From positions 248,001 to 312,000 of the forward strand of contig NZ_JANUEM010000001.1 in NCBI RefSeq assembly GCF_024809855.1: DNA of 64,000 nucleotides, given 5' to 3'. The translations under genes were made by a program, and so were the position numbers. Within the stretch, counting starts at the first letter, position 1, and each line of letters starts with the position of its first letter. Source of the DNA: Rheinheimera pacifica (GTDB lineage: Bacteria > Pseudomonadota > Gammaproteobacteria > Enterobacterales > Alteromonadaceae). The notes beneath the pieces are model-generated. The model searched no databases. It was not told the DNA's origin and saw only the letters and a program-made list of their open reading frames with translations. Below are positions 29,158-37,439 of the stretch, one piece after another.

Positions 29158-31305
29158 GGAACACCAGTGCAATATCTGCTGCAGTTTGTTTACCTCCAGC
29201 GGTTTGAAAATCACATCATTCATGCCCGCAGCTTTAAAGCTGGCAACTTCTTCAGCCAGAGCATGGGCGGTAAATGCCAGTATCGGCGTTAGCTGGTATG
29301 CCTGCATTTGCCGCAATTGTCTGGCAACCTCTGTACCATGCATATCCGGTAGCTGAATATCTAATAAGATCACATCAAATTGCTGCAAAGCGCATAACTG
29401 CAGCGCTTGTTGCGCACAATTTGCAGTGGTCAGCTCCAGTGGCTGCAATTTTAGCAGCATCTGAATAAATGCCAGGTTAGTTGGGTTATCATCAACGACT
29501 AAAAGTTTTGGCAGCTTAGCGTTGTCAGCTGTTTTTATCTGCTGTAATTCAGCCAGACAAAACGGCTCTTCTGTTATGGCAACACCCAATGCCTCACGCC
29601 ACATCTGAATACAATCTACCTCAGCGTAACATAACACTTTGGTTTTCTCTGTCAGCCTTTGGATCAGCTCAAGCCATGCTGCCAGCCCGGCGGGTTCCGG
29701 TAAAAAAATTAACGCCGCATCGTATTGATATTGTTCAGCTTTATGTTGCAGTTCGGCCAAATCAGAAGACTGTGCCACATTAGCAACCAGGCTGCCCAGC
29801 GCTGCTTTGCGCTCGGTTAACCGGGGCAACTGATCGAATAGCAACAGATGATTTAACCGCTTAACCTGCAGCGGCTGACAATCTGCTATGGATATTCGCA
29901 CCGAAACAGTGCTGCCAAGCCCTTCGAGAGATTGCACTTCAATGGCAGCATTAAGTTTATTGGCTATCAGCGTAACAATCTGGCTATCACTGTCCTGCCA
30001 GTCTGTACTGCGCGGGCCTGGGTTGACTAACTGCTGTTTAACAGAAGCCAGCAAGCCGTCGCCATTGCCTGTTACACTAAGCAATAAACTGCCCGTAGTG
30101 CAGGTTACACTAAGCTGCATATTCAGCGTCAGCTCTGTGATCCCATCAGAATGGCTGCTTAAACGTAACAAAGCTGTCAGCAGCATTGTCAGTAAACTCT
30201 CAGGTAATGCCAGTTGGTGCACAGCGTTGGCGGCGGCCTCATTTAGTTGTAAAGTCAGATTTTGCGCAGCCAGTATATTGCGGTAATGCGGCAGTTGCCG
30301 GGCAACATATTCAGTTAATACCAGTTGTGTCAGTGGTTCGGGCTCGCTTGCCTGTGTTAACTCTGCCAGCGTTAACTGGCTGTGAAGTGCCTGGCGTAGC
30401 AGTTTGTCTGGGATAACTGCCTGCTGTTGCGTCAGTTGCCTTAGTTGTAAAATCTGTTGCAGCTGTTGTTGTTTGCTCTGTTCATATAGTTTTTGTACCT
30501 GAACAGATTGCTGTTTCTCGCTGACAAGCGATTGGGTTAACTCTGCTATTTGTTGTTTAAGCTGGTTCTTTTCTGTGTCATCACGGGAACGGTTAGTTAT
30601 TTGCTGTCCGGCAAGCTCGTTCAGCGCTAATTTTAACGGCGCCAGCTCTGGCACCAGTTCGTCATCTAACCGACTGTTTAACTGCCCCTGCTTTAACTGG
30701 CTGAGTTTATGTACCAGCAAACTGATATCGGTTTGCTGGCGCTGTGATACCCGGCCAATACTGCCATGCATTGCCAGTAACGCTCCCCAGCCTAACATGG
30801 CCACCACCAATACGGGCACTAACCAGACACTGTAGTTACCCGGTGCATCAAGCTGTACTACAACATAATAATTATCATTCTGCCCGGCGATAACTTCGTC
30901 GTAGCCGCTGCTGGCTGCAGATGACGACATAGGTTGCACCGCAAATAATGTTCCGGCCTCATGCAATAAATGGAACTCATGTTGCATTTGCTCTGGCTGA
31001 AACCGGGGTAGCAAAGCCGCTTTATCTGTACCACTTATTAACCTGCCCGTATCGCTGTACACGGCAATAGCACTAACAGGCAGAACACTGGCGTAACGTA
31101 AATGATTCAGCTGGGCTTTAAGTAAATCAGGATTTTTGTTGGCAAGCAAAGGCCGGATACTAAATTGCAGGCTAGCGGTGTATTGCTGCACCTGTGCACG
31201 CTGCATAATTTTGCTTTCGTAGTGGTACCACAACGCCGTAAATAGCAGCATCAGGCTAAGTGCAATAAGCCAGGGTAGAGTTAACTGTCTGAAGTGATTT
31301 GTCAA
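29128..31305 (-). CDS. hybrid sensor-like protein with degenerate kinase core and intact receiver
   Basis: This 725-residue membrane protein has transmembrane helices at about 10-27 and 160-178 flanking a periplasmic domain. A HAMP-like linker and a long glutamine-rich coiled coil (about 230-300) follow. The histidine-kinase region lacks a recognisable H-box (the position reads LLRQALHSQLTLAE). The ATP-binding lobe is poor: no NLLxNAxK-like N-box, and GNGDGL in place of DTGxGI. The C-terminal receiver (about 600-718) is complete, with DD at 605-606, Asp649, the FTAHA switch and Lys701. It resembles BarA-type hybrids that lost catalysis. The end overlaps the convergent gene by 30 bases. Confidence 0.75.
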   Translation of the reverse strand: MTNHFRQLTLPWLIALSLMLLFTALWYHYESKIMQRAQVQQYTASLQFSIRPLLANKNPDLLKAQLNHLRYASVLPVSAIAVYSDTGRLISGTDKAALLPRFQPEQMQHEFHLLHEAGTLFAVQPMSSSAASSGYDEVIAGQNDNYYVVVQLDAPGNYSVWLVPVLVVAMLGWGALLAMHGSIGRVSQRQQTDISLLVHKLSQLKQGQLNSRLDDELVPELAPLKLALNELAGQQITNRSRDDTEKNQLKQQIAELTQSLVSEKQQSVQVQKLYEQSKQQQLQQILQLRQLTQQQAVIPDKLLRQALHSQLTLAELTQASEPEPLTQLVLTEYVARQLPHYRNILAAQNLTLQLNEAAANAVHQLALPESLLTMLLTALLRLSSHSDGITELTLNMQLSVTCTTGSLLLSVTGNGDGLLASVKQQLVNPGPRSTDWQDSDSQIVTLIANKLNAAIEVQSLEGLGSTVSVRISIADCQPLQVKRLNHLLLFDQLPRLTERKAALGSLVANVAQSSDLAELQHKAEQYQYDAALIFLPEPAGLAAWLELIQRLTEKTKVLCYAEVDCIQMWREALGVAITEEPFCLAELQQIKTADNAKLPKLLVVDDNPTNLAFIQMLLKLQPLELTTANCAQQALQLCALQQFDVILLDIQLPDMHGTEVARQLRQMQAYQLTPILAFTAHALAEEVASFKAAGMNDVIFKPLEVNKLQQILHWCSSVKTDNTGQ

Positions 31306-31348
31306 AACTTAGCCTACCCGGACAATACGTAAAATAACTATAAAACGA

Positions 31349-31409
31349 TTTACCAGGCCCCACAAGGCAAGCCTGGTAAATGCCGGCCAACTGTAGCAGC
31401 CTGCCGGCA
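31349..31409 (-). terminator. double hairpin downstream of the outer-membrane protein gene
   Basis: Two adjacent stems lie just after the minus-strand OMP gene: TGCCGGC/GCCGGCA (31381-31409) and TTTACCAGGC/GCCTGGTAAA (31349-31380). On the minus strand the second is followed by TCGTTTTAT, so it probably terminates the copper chaperone-DUF2333-OMP transcript. Confidence 0.55.
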
Positions 31410-31422
31410 TGTATTACCGTGT

Positions 31423-32181
31423 TTAAAAATGTAGCTCTACGCCAGCGAAAACGCCTTTAAAATCTAGATCGGCATGTAAATTATCAACATCATCCAACCG
31501 CAGGTTCATGGCTCTATATCCCAGTTTCAGGCGCATATTCACCGCCAGGTTATCCAGCACAGCATAAGCTACACCAGCCTGAGCATCATAGATACGATTG
31601 CCGTCCAGCGACACATAACTCCCTTGAGTAAAAACATCCAGCCCGGTCAGCGGTAAGCCAACCTTAGCAGACGCATACAACATAGGAATAAGCTGCGATG
31701 CACGTTGTGACGCCGCCATGCCGTTCGCATCAGTTTCAGCAACAGCAACGGTACCATTAATGTATTTACCGTTTATGCCCAAATCCAGGCTGATCAGATC
31801 ATTATCCAGAATTTCGTAGTACAACACATAGTCTGTGTTAGTCAGCTCGGTTTGGTTTTGTAGCTCAGTGCCCGCAGCAAAGGTAGTACCGGCAAAGCTA
31901 AAACCGGCATTCAAACTGGTTGAGCCTGAAGACTCTAACTGGTTATGCTGCAGCCGGATATTCGGGATAAAAGGCAATGGATGTTCCAGCGCAACGTAGT
32001 AAGATTTTTGCGTTTTGTCAGAGAAATTAAAACTCTGTAACTGGCTGTTATTAGCAAAACCACCATCTGCAGAAGTGCGCCAGCCGTCTGCGCCAATGTA
32101 TAGCCCAAGCAATGTGTCAGCCTGCACAGGTACGGTAAATAAGAAGCCGCTAACAGATAACATTAATGCGGTTTTTTTCAT
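31423..32181 (-). CDS. TIGR04219-type outer-membrane beta-barrel protein
   Basis: This 252-residue protein starts at ATG 32181 with a signal peptide (MKKTALMLSVSGFLFTVPVQA). An in-frame upstream ATG would add 13 residues without a signal. The mature start DTLLGLYIGADGW, the ending LDFKGVFAGVELHF with terminal Phe, and alternating hydrophobic strands indicate an outer-membrane barrel of the TIGR04219 family. Function is unknown. It follows the DUF2333 gene by seven bases, so the two are in one operon. Confidence 0.8.
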   Translation of the reverse strand: MKKTALMLSVSGFLFTVPVQADTLLGLYIGADGWRTSADGGFANNSQLQSFNFSDKTQKSYYVALEHPLPFIPNIRLQHNQLESSGSTSLNAGFSFAGTTFAAGTELQNQTELTNTDYVLYYEILDNDLISLDLGINGKYINGTVAVAETDANGMAASQRASQLIPMLYASAKVGLPLTGLDVFTQGSYVSLDGNRIYDAQAGVAYAVLDNLAVNMRLKLGYRAMNLRLDDVDNLHADLDFKGVFAGVELHF

Positions 32182-32188
32182 GTTGTAA

Positions 32189-33166
32189 CTACCCTTGTGA
32201 TAATAATTCAGAGAGATCAATTAATGCGGCATTAGCGCGGGAGATATAATTTGCCATAACCAGACTGTGATTTGCCATCAGGCCGAAACCACTGCCGTTG
32301 AGCACCATAGGGCTCCATATTGGCTGTTGTGTTGCTTCAAGTTCACGGATAATTTGCCGCAAACTGATCATGGCATTTTTACGTTGTAACACGTCATTAA
32401 AATCAGTTTCTATGGCTTTTAGAAAGTGCAGTAAAGCCCAGGCCGCGCCACGGGCTTCATAAAACTCATCATCGATTTTCCACCAACTGGTTTTGATATT
32501 CCGCTGTGCCGGTGTTTCTGTTGACTGGCGTGCAGACGCATCACCGGCCAGATCAGTGTTAATACGTTCTTGCCCCACGCTGGCACTTAAACGTTGTGAA
32601 TAGCTACCAAGCCGTTTTTCTACCGCCTTTAACCAGTCACGTAGGTTATCAGCGCGGGCGTAAAACTGGCTGTCTGGTTTGGCGGGATCTAACAGCTCGG
32701 CACGATACAAATATAGTTGTTCTATCGCCTTGGCATACTCAGCTTCAGCACTGGGAATAGCCCAACTTTTGTGATCAATATTAAAGCGCGGCTGTGCTAC
32801 TTTAAGAAAAACATTTTCTGTTGACTGTGACTGAGAGCGGCTAAATTCTTTGCGTAAGGCTAACGCCAGATCGCGTGACATTTCCAGCACTCCTAACTCC
32901 CACGCAGGCATATTATCCAGCAGGCTGAACGGCGGCATAATATCATTTGCCAGATAACCACCGCTTTTATACAGCAGGGTTTCACTAACCCGGATCAACG
33001 CAGTGGTAGTGCTATAACCGGTTATAGCATCATCCCCCAGTTTGCGCTGCTCTTGCTTAATTTCTGCGATCAGCATGGCCGGCTCGCGACTTACCCACCA
33101 GGCAGTACCATACATAAGCAGCAGTATTGCTAATACTGCTGCACTGATTAATTTAGTATTAACCAT
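32189..33166 (-). CDS. DUF2333 family membrane-anchored protein
   Basis: This 325-residue protein starts at ATG 33166, preceded by GAGGG. An N-terminal hydrophobic helix (KLISAAVLAILLLMYGTAWWV) acts as an uncleaved anchor, and the rest faces the periplasm. Conserved blocks such as SGGYLANDIMPP, WELGVLEMSRDLALALRKEFSRSQSQS and ARGAAWALLHFLKAIE fit the DUF2333 family. No function is known. It lies in a run of envelope genes: PCu(A)C chaperone, DUF2333, outer-membrane barrel. Confidence 0.82.
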   Translation of the reverse strand: MVNTKLISAAVLAILLLMYGTAWWVSREPAMLIAEIKQEQRKLGDDAITGYSTTTALIRVSETLLYKSGGYLANDIMPPFSLLDNMPAWELGVLEMSRDLALALRKEFSRSQSQSTENVFLKVAQPRFNIDHKSWAIPSAEAEYAKAIEQLYLYRAELLDPAKPDSQFYARADNLRDWLKAVEKRLGSYSQRLSASVGQERINTDLAGDASARQSTETPAQRNIKTSWWKIDDEFYEARGAAWALLHFLKAIETDFNDVLQRKNAMISLRQIIRELEATQQPIWSPMVLNGSGFGLMANHSLVMANYISRANAALIDLSELLSQG

Positions 33167-33176
33167 CAAGCTGCCC

Positions 33177-33608
33177 TCAGCGTTTAGGCGTGGCAACAAC
33201 AGGCACTGTCAACATCAGTTGCTGCCCGTCAGCAAACTCTAAAGTCAGCGGTATTTGCTGGCCAATTTCCAGTGTGTCGGTGGGTTCAAACAACATAAAG
33301 TGCAAACCACCCGGCTCAAATGCAACACTGCCACCGGCCTCGATATTAATTTCACTGATTTGTTCCATGCGCATCATACCGTCTTTATGGGTATGCTGGT
33401 GTAACTCAACCCGCGCAAACCGGCTGCTGCTGGCTGCTAAAAGTTTAGCCGCTTCTGCAGAGTGGTTATGTAACGTCAGATAACCCGCGGTTACCGTACG
33501 CCCCGGCATGGGCTGACGAATTTGGCTATCTTCAACACTGAATGCAGGGTCAGCCTTGGCAAACATAGCGCAGCTTAACATCAACAAAGCAGCAAAAAAC
33601 CATCTCAT
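33177..33608 (-). CDS. periplasmic copper chaperone PCu(A)C
   Basis: This 143-residue protein has a signal peptide (MRWFFAALLMLSCAMFAKA). The Cu(I)-binding motif H-x10-M-x21-H-x-M is exactly present: His70, Met81, His103, Met105. An extra histidine cluster (HQHTHKDGMMRM) sits at the site. The family carries copper to cytochrome c oxidase or detoxifies it in the periplasm. No oxidase assembly genes are near. Its TTA stop lies ten bases before the DUF2333 start. Confidence 0.92.
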   Translation of the reverse strand: MRWFFAALLMLSCAMFAKADPAFSVEDSQIRQPMPGRTVTAGYLTLHNHSAEAAKLLAASSSRFARVELHQHTHKDGMMRMEQISEINIEAGGSVAFEPGGLHFMLFEPTDTLEIGQQIPLTLEFADGQQLMLTVPVVATPKR

Positions 33609-33688
33609 CTTGTTTCTCCTTTATAGTCACGGCCTTATCTTACACCAGTTTCAACCAGTTAACAGCCCGTAACTTACCGGGTACAGAA

Positions 33689-33886
33689 TCAACGGTTTGG
33701 CAGCACCACTGCGGCAACCAAATAGGCCAGTAGCGCGGCTACAGGGAACATCACTAATAATATCACCGCCAGCAGGCGGATCAGCCAGCGTGGTTGCTGA
33801 TAATAGCCGGCAAAACCTGCACAAACTCCGGCAATTTTGCGATAGGCCCGGGCACAATACCAACGATCAGTGTCATAAGTTGCCAT
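33689..33886 (-). CDS. PspC-domain membrane protein
   Basis: This 65-residue protein starts at ATG 33886 (GGAG nine bases upstream; a TTG/ATG pair further up is less likely). The PspC domain is clear: KIAGVCAGFAGYYQQPRWLIRLLAVI followed by a membrane helix. PspC proteins act in the phage-shock envelope-stress response; in E. coli PspC works with PspB to recruit PspA. No pspA, pspB or pspF is in the window. The gene overlaps the preceding 40-residue peptide gene by 14 bases. Confidence 0.85.
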   Translation of the reverse strand: MATYDTDRWYCARAYRKIAGVCAGFAGYYQQPRWLIRLLAVILLVMFPVAALLAYLVAAVVLPNR

Positions 33887-33995
33887 TTGTCTGTACTCCA
33901 TCAAGGTGTTTTTTATTTATCTGACTCAGCTCTGCTAACAGCAATAAAGCGACAAAAATAGCAAAGGCGGTCAGTTCTATTGTTACCCAACTCAT
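33873..33995 (-). CDS. 40-residue membrane peptide upstream of the PspC gene
   Basis: The frame starts at ATG 33995 with AAGGA eight bases upstream. It encodes one hydrophobic helix (ELTAFAIFVALLLLAEL) and then a polar tail (SQINKKHLDGVQ). Its stop overlaps the PspC start by 14 bases, so translation is probably coupled. I do not recognise a family. The topology (one N-terminal helix, short cytoplasmic tail) recalls very short PspB/PspD-like proteins, which is inference only. Confidence 0.5.
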   Translation of the reverse strand: MSWVTIELTAFAIFVALLLLAELSQINKKHLDGVQTNGNL

Positions 33996-34028
33996 ATCTG
34001 CGTTCCTTTTCTGCAACATGCCTGTTTG

Positions 34029-34160
34029 CTACAACATGCCTGACGCTTTTTGCCCCAAACCAAACAGTGGCATCAGCCAGTGCCACAGCAGCACAACAGG
34101 GATTATGCTTAGCACCGGGCTGAGAAACAGCAGCAGTAACCAACCGGATGACAGCAACAT
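34029..34160 (-). CDS. 43-residue hydrophobic peptide
   Basis: The frame from ATG 34160 begins three bases after the stop of the 89-residue gene. It encodes a strongly hydrophobic peptide (GWLLLLFLSPVLSIIPVVLL, then WHWLMPLFGLGQ), probably one long or two short membrane helices. The ribosome-binding site is weak (GAG six bases upstream), so it would depend on translation of the preceding gene. No family is recognised; it could be a chance frame. Confidence 0.4.
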   Translation of the reverse strand: MLLSSGWLLLLFLSPVLSIIPVVLLWHWLMPLFGLGQKASGML

Positions 34161-34163
34161 AAC

Positions 34164-34433
34164 TTACTCTGCTACCGCTGCGGCAGTGTGCGCTGCCTGA
34201 TATGCCAGTAATGCTGTTGAGGCGTCCTGTTCAGCGTTTTGCCGGGCCAGCAGCTCCAGCGCAGTTTTATGCAGTGCAACTTTAGCTTGTTGCTGATTGA
34301 GGCTATGCAACTCCTGCAATTGCTGCTGGGCAGCGCCGCGGATTTGATCTGTCAATTCATCAGCCATCGCATTGTTAGCCAGTAAAGCACCAGCGAAAAC
34401 TACAGATAAGGTTAAAGCAGTCAGTGTTTTCAT
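34164..34433 (-). CDS. 89-residue periplasmic helical protein
   Basis: ATG 34433 follows AGGAAACGATA. A signal peptide (MKTLTALTLSVVFAGALLANNAMA) is clear. The mature 65 residues are rich in A, Q and L with heptad-like spacing and no cysteine, so they probably form a helical hairpin. It is the first gene of a minus-strand micro-operon ending in the PspC gene. A perfect dyad (34458-34470) lies just upstream. The family is not recognised. Confidence 0.65.
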   Translation of the reverse strand: MKTLTALTLSVVFAGALLANNAMADELTDQIRGAAQQQLQELHSLNQQQAKVALHKTALELLARQNAEQDASTALLAYQAAHTAAAVAE

Positions 34434-34457
34434 TATCGTTTCCTTGAAAGTGGTTAG

Positions 34458-34470
34458 TGTGTACTACACA
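34458..34470 (-). promoter_or_regulatory. dyad operator candidate upstream of the PspC micro-operon
   Basis: TGTGTACTACACA is a perfect six-base inverted repeat around a central base, and flanking GGTT and ACC extend the symmetry with a two-base offset. It lies about 25 bases before the first ATG of the operon, a position suited to a repressor. The cognate regulator is not known. Confidence 0.45.
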
Positions 34471-34540
34471 ACCGGTATTTCAAGTGCTGTGCCAAGTCAG
34501 CAAAACCACATAAATAACTGATATTAATAAACAAAATAAC

Positions 34541-34573
34541 AAAGGCGGGTAACTTTCGTTATACCCGCCTTTT
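34541..34573. terminator. terminator downstream of dusA
   Basis: An 11-base stem (AAAGGCGGGTA / TACCCGCCTTT) with a ten-base loop lies between dusA and the divergently placed PspC micro-operon upstream region. T-rich sequence flanks it on both strands, so it can act for dusA on the minus strand. Confidence 0.7.
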
Positions 34574-34605
34574 ATTGAAAACAAAAAAATAGTGAAATTA
34601 ACTAA

Positions 34606-35595
34606 TCAGGTGGTTAAATCCGCTACAGGTGCTACTTTTGCCAGTGCCTGCAGCATTAGCTCTGGTGTGGCATCAGCAAAATGCCCCCGCTCGCTTAACA
34701 AACGCCGCCATTGCCTGGCACCCGGCACGCCCTGAAATAACCCCAGCATATGGCGGGCAATATGCCAAAACCGCGCGCCTTGCTGCATTTGCCGTTCAAT
34801 ATAGGGCAACATATCCCGTACCACCTGATGCGGGCTGCGGCTGCAACCGGGTTCACCATATATCAGCTCATCAACACCGCTTAGCAGCATAGGGTTTGAA
34901 TACGCTTCGCGCCCTACCATTACACCGTCAAGGTACTGCAACTGCACTTTGGCTTGTTCAAGCGTTTTAACACCACCATTGATGCTGATATTAAGCTGCT
35001 CAAATTCGCGCTTTAACTGGTATACCCGCTCGTAGTTCAGTGGCGGCACTTCGCGGTTTTCTTTCGGGCTTAAGCCTTTAAGCCAAGCTTTGCGGGCATG
35101 GATAATCAATTGCTGACAACCGGCATCGGCCACTGTCGCAACAAAATCCTGCAAAAACTGATAATCGTCAGAATCGTCAATACCAATACGGGTTTTCACC
35201 GTTACCGGTATGCTAACAGCATCCTGCATCGCTTTAACACAGTCAGCTACCAACTGAGGCTGTGCCATCAGGCAGGCGCCAAACATGCCGTTTTGCACCC
35301 GGTCAGACGGGCAGCCAACGTTAATATTAACCGCATCATAACCACGCTGCTCTGCCAGCTTAGCACAGTGCGCCATATCAGCCGGGTTAGAGCCGCCAAG
35401 CTGCAGCACCACCGGATGCTCTTCTTCGTTAAAAGCTAAATAATCACCACTGCCATGAATAATCGCGCCGGTGGTCACCATCTCGGTATACAGCACCGCA
35501 TGCTGGCTTAACAGGCGGTGAAAGTAGCGGCAATGCTTATCTGTCCAATCCAGCATCGGGGCAATGGAAAACTTATGGTCGATAAGCCTGGTCAT
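34606..35595 (-). CDS. dusA: tRNA-dihydrouridine(20/20a) synthase
   Basis: This 329-residue flavoprotein reduces uridine in the tRNA D-loop. Typical motifs are [49 protein letters not shown] with the catalytic Cys, and SINGGVKT. The length matches E. coli DusA (330). It starts three bases after the speD stop, so the two are co-transcribed. Confidence 0.95.
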   Translation of the reverse strand: MTRLIDHKFSIAPMLDWTDKHCRYFHRLLSQHAVLYTEMVTTGAIIHGSGDYLAFNEEEHPVVLQLGGSNPADMAHCAKLAEQRGYDAVNINVGCPSDRVQNGMFGACLMAQPQLVADCVKAMQDAVSIPVTVKTRIGIDDSDDYQFLQDFVATVADAGCQQLIIHARKAWLKGLSPKENREVPPLNYERVYQLKREFEQLNISINGGVKTLEQAKVQLQYLDGVMVGREAYSNPMLLSGVDELIYGEPGCSRSPHQVVRDMLPYIERQMQQGARFWHIARHMLGLFQGVPGARQWRRLLSERGHFADATPELMLQALAKVAPVADLTT

Positions 35596-35598
35596 CAG

Positions 35599-36405
35599 TT
35601 ATTTCATGTCCGGCAGGTTGCGGCCGTAGAAAATTTCGCGCATTTCACGGAACACTTTCTTGCTGATTATCTTTTGCTCTTCCGGCGTCATTGAATCTTT
35701 GCCCATGCCAAACAGGTAGTTATTCAAATCGGCTTCTTTTAGCATCATCTTGGTGTGAAACAGGTTTTCCTGATACACGTTAACATCGATCATCTGGAAG
35801 GCACGTTTGGTGTCTTCGTCCATAAAGTTCTGAATAGAACTGATTGGGTGATCGATATAATGCTTGGTACCGCTGATGTCGCGGGTAAAACCACGTACGC
35901 GGTAGTCAATAGTAACTATGTCAGACTCAAAGCTGTGGATCAGGAAGTTCAGTGCTTTCAGTGGCGATATAATACCGCAGGTAGAAACCTCAATATCGGC
36001 ACGGAAAGTACAGATGCCATCATGTGGGTGAATTTCCGGGTAGGTATGCACGCAAATGTGGCTTTTATCCAGATGTGCTACAACGGCATCCGGCCGGGGG
36101 CCAGGGTTTTCTGAGTTATCCGGATCAACCAGTACCGGCTCTTCACTTACCAGTATGGTAACGCTGGCGCCTTGTGGATCGTAATCCTGGCGCGCCACAT
36201 TCAGAATGTTAGCACCGATAATATCAGTAACTTCAGTCAGAATATCCGTCAACCGGTCGGCATTATATTGCTCGTCGATGTATTCGATGTATTCCTGCCG
36301 GTGTTGCTCAGTTTTGGCATAACAAATGTCATAAAGGCTGAAACTCAGGCTTTTTGTCAGGTTATTAAAACCGTGTAGTTTCAATTTTTCAAAAGGCTTA
36401 ACCAC
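35599..36405 (-). CDS. speD: S-adenosylmethionine decarboxylase proenzyme
   Basis: This 268-residue proenzyme provides decarboxylated SAM for spermidine synthesis. Self-cleavage should occur at Lys114-Ser115 in [13 protein letters not shown], turning Ser115 into the pyruvoyl group. The long conserved run [17 protein letters not shown], then [13 protein letters not shown] and [13 protein letters not shown], matches the E. coli type. speE is not adjacent here. The gene lies between an OsmC-family gene and dusA on the minus strand, after a terminator. Confidence 0.97.
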   Translation of the reverse strand: MVKPFEKLKLHGFNNLTKSLSFSLYDICYAKTEQHRQEYIEYIDEQYNADRLTDILTEVTDIIGANILNVARQDYDPQGASVTILVSEEPVLVDPDNSENPGPRPDAVVAHLDKSHICVHTYPEIHPHDGICTFRADIEVSTCGIISPLKALNFLIHSFESDIVTIDYRVRGFTRDISGTKHYIDHPISSIQNFMDEDTKRAFQMIDVNVYQENLFHTKMMLKEADLNNYLFGMGKDSMTPEEQKIISKKVFREMREIFYGRNLPDMK

Positions 36406-36422
36406 TTAACATTGTCTCCGCT

Positions 36423-36443
36423 AAAAAACCGGTTACCGGTTTT
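36423..36443 (-). terminator. intrinsic terminator after the OsmC-family gene
   Basis: A perfect eight-base stem (AAAACCGG / CCGGTTTT) with a three-base loop is followed on the minus strand by TTTTTTAG, 17 bases after the OsmC gene stop. Confidence 0.7.
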
Positions 36444-36459
36444 GACTAATTTACTGCTG

Positions 36460-36888
36460 TTATTCTGCTGCTGGCGTGAACTCAGCAGCTATAACACTGA
36501 ATGAATGTGTTACGGCTACACTGCCGGACAACATAATAGATACCGAACAATATTTATCTGCCGACAACTGCACTGCCCGCTCTACCTGCTTTTCACTGAG
36601 ATTAAAGCCGGTTACAACAAAGTGCAGATGTAATTTGGTAAATACTTTAGGTACGGTGTCGGCGCGCTCGGCACTTAGCTTAACTTCGCAATCCAGCACC
36701 TGCTGGCGGGATTTTTTTAAAATACTGACAACATCAACAGATGAGCATGCACCTGCAGCCATCAGTACCATCTCCATCGGGCTGGGGGCGGTGCTGTCAT
36801 CTTTATTGCCGTCAAAGACCACTGCATGACCACTGCCAGAACGACCAATAAAGGTATTGTTGTCGTGCCATTTAACCGTTGCTTCCAT
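36460..36888 (-). CDS. OsmC family protein (YhfA-like)
   Basis: This ~142-residue protein aligns from MEATVKWHDNNTF with E. coli YhfA, including PSPMEMVLMAAGACS, DVVSILKK, DCEVKLSAER and ADKYCSVS with the second Cys. The two cysteines fit the OsmC peroxidase fold, though YhfA itself has no proven substrate. ATG 36888 is chosen over an overlapping GTG. In E. coli this gene neighbours crp; crp is not found here. Confidence 0.88.
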   Translation of the reverse strand: MEATVKWHDNNTFIGRSGSGHAVVFDGNKDDSTAPSPMEMVLMAAGACSSVDVVSILKKSRQQVLDCEVKLSAERADTVPKVFTKLHLHFVVTGFNLSEKQVERAVQLSADKYCSVSIMLSGSVAVTHSFSVIAAEFTPAAE

Positions 36889-36972
36889 CACAAACCCCAG
36901 CCAGAAAAAGAAGGCCGATATTCTACGTAAAAGCAGCTCAGGTATCTAGCACATTTGCTGTAAGGTGTGGTG

Positions 36973-37320
36973 TTAATCCATCAGATCGGCGATAGCCGTA
37001 TCAAACAGGTTTTTGATTAACAGAGAGATTTCATTGATAAGTTCAGCCTGCTGGCGGGTAGCTTTTTTATCCAGCACACTGGCCAGTACTTCCTGAAAGT
37101 CGTACATGATGCCGTCAACTTCACGGATAATCATGCTGCGGTGGTTCATCTCCAGCTCAGTATGCTGGGTACAAAGCGTGATAATTTGCTCAGCAATAGA
37201 TTCTTCCAGTAAGGCGCCAATAGTTTTATCTGCGTCGCCTGAGCCGGTTTGTTCAAACAGCGACAAATGCTCTGTCAGAAACTGGATCAAATGCTCGTAT
37301 CCCGGTTTATCTGTGACCAT
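36973..37320 (-). CDS. DUF3802 family protein
   Basis: This 115-residue soluble helical protein has the look of DUF3802 (known in Vibrio and Shewanella). Typical parts are GYEHLIQFLTEHLSLFE, a central REVDGIMYDFQEVLASVLDKKAT, and a C-terminal LIKNLFDTAIADL. No signal peptide, membrane helix or catalytic motif is visible, and the function is unknown. It sits between the OsmC-family gene and astD on the minus strand; spacing suggests its own promoter. Confidence 0.78.
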   Translation of the reverse strand: MVTDKPGYEHLIQFLTEHLSLFEQTGSGDADKTIGALLEESIAEQIITLCTQHTELEMNHRSMIIREVDGIMYDFQEVLASVLDKKATRQQAELINEISLLIKNLFDTAIADLMD

Positions 37321-37390
37321 AAGCTGTTTTACACCTGACTGTTGGCAAGAGATGCATTAAGTATGCGTTATTTAAGCAAATACTGCAGCA

Positions 37391-37418
37391 GAAAACAAAT
37401 CGGGGCGTTAGCCCCGAT
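37391..37418 (-). terminator. terminator after astD
   Basis: A perfect eight-base stem (ATCGGGGC / GCCCCGAT) with a GTTA loop is followed on the minus strand by TTGTTTTC, about 20 bases after the astD stop. Confidence 0.65.
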
Positions 37419-37439
37419 AAGATTTATTTACTGCCAGAC

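Noticed and set aside
29888-30286. A 132-codon plus-strand frame opposite the hybrid sensor gene
   Set aside because: It is antisense shadow coding, Ser-rich, with no domain.
33913-34143. A 76-codon minus-strand frame across the micro-operon
   Set aside because: It overlaps the two short membrane-peptide frames in another frame; those have better start signals and hydrophobic helices typical of real small proteins.
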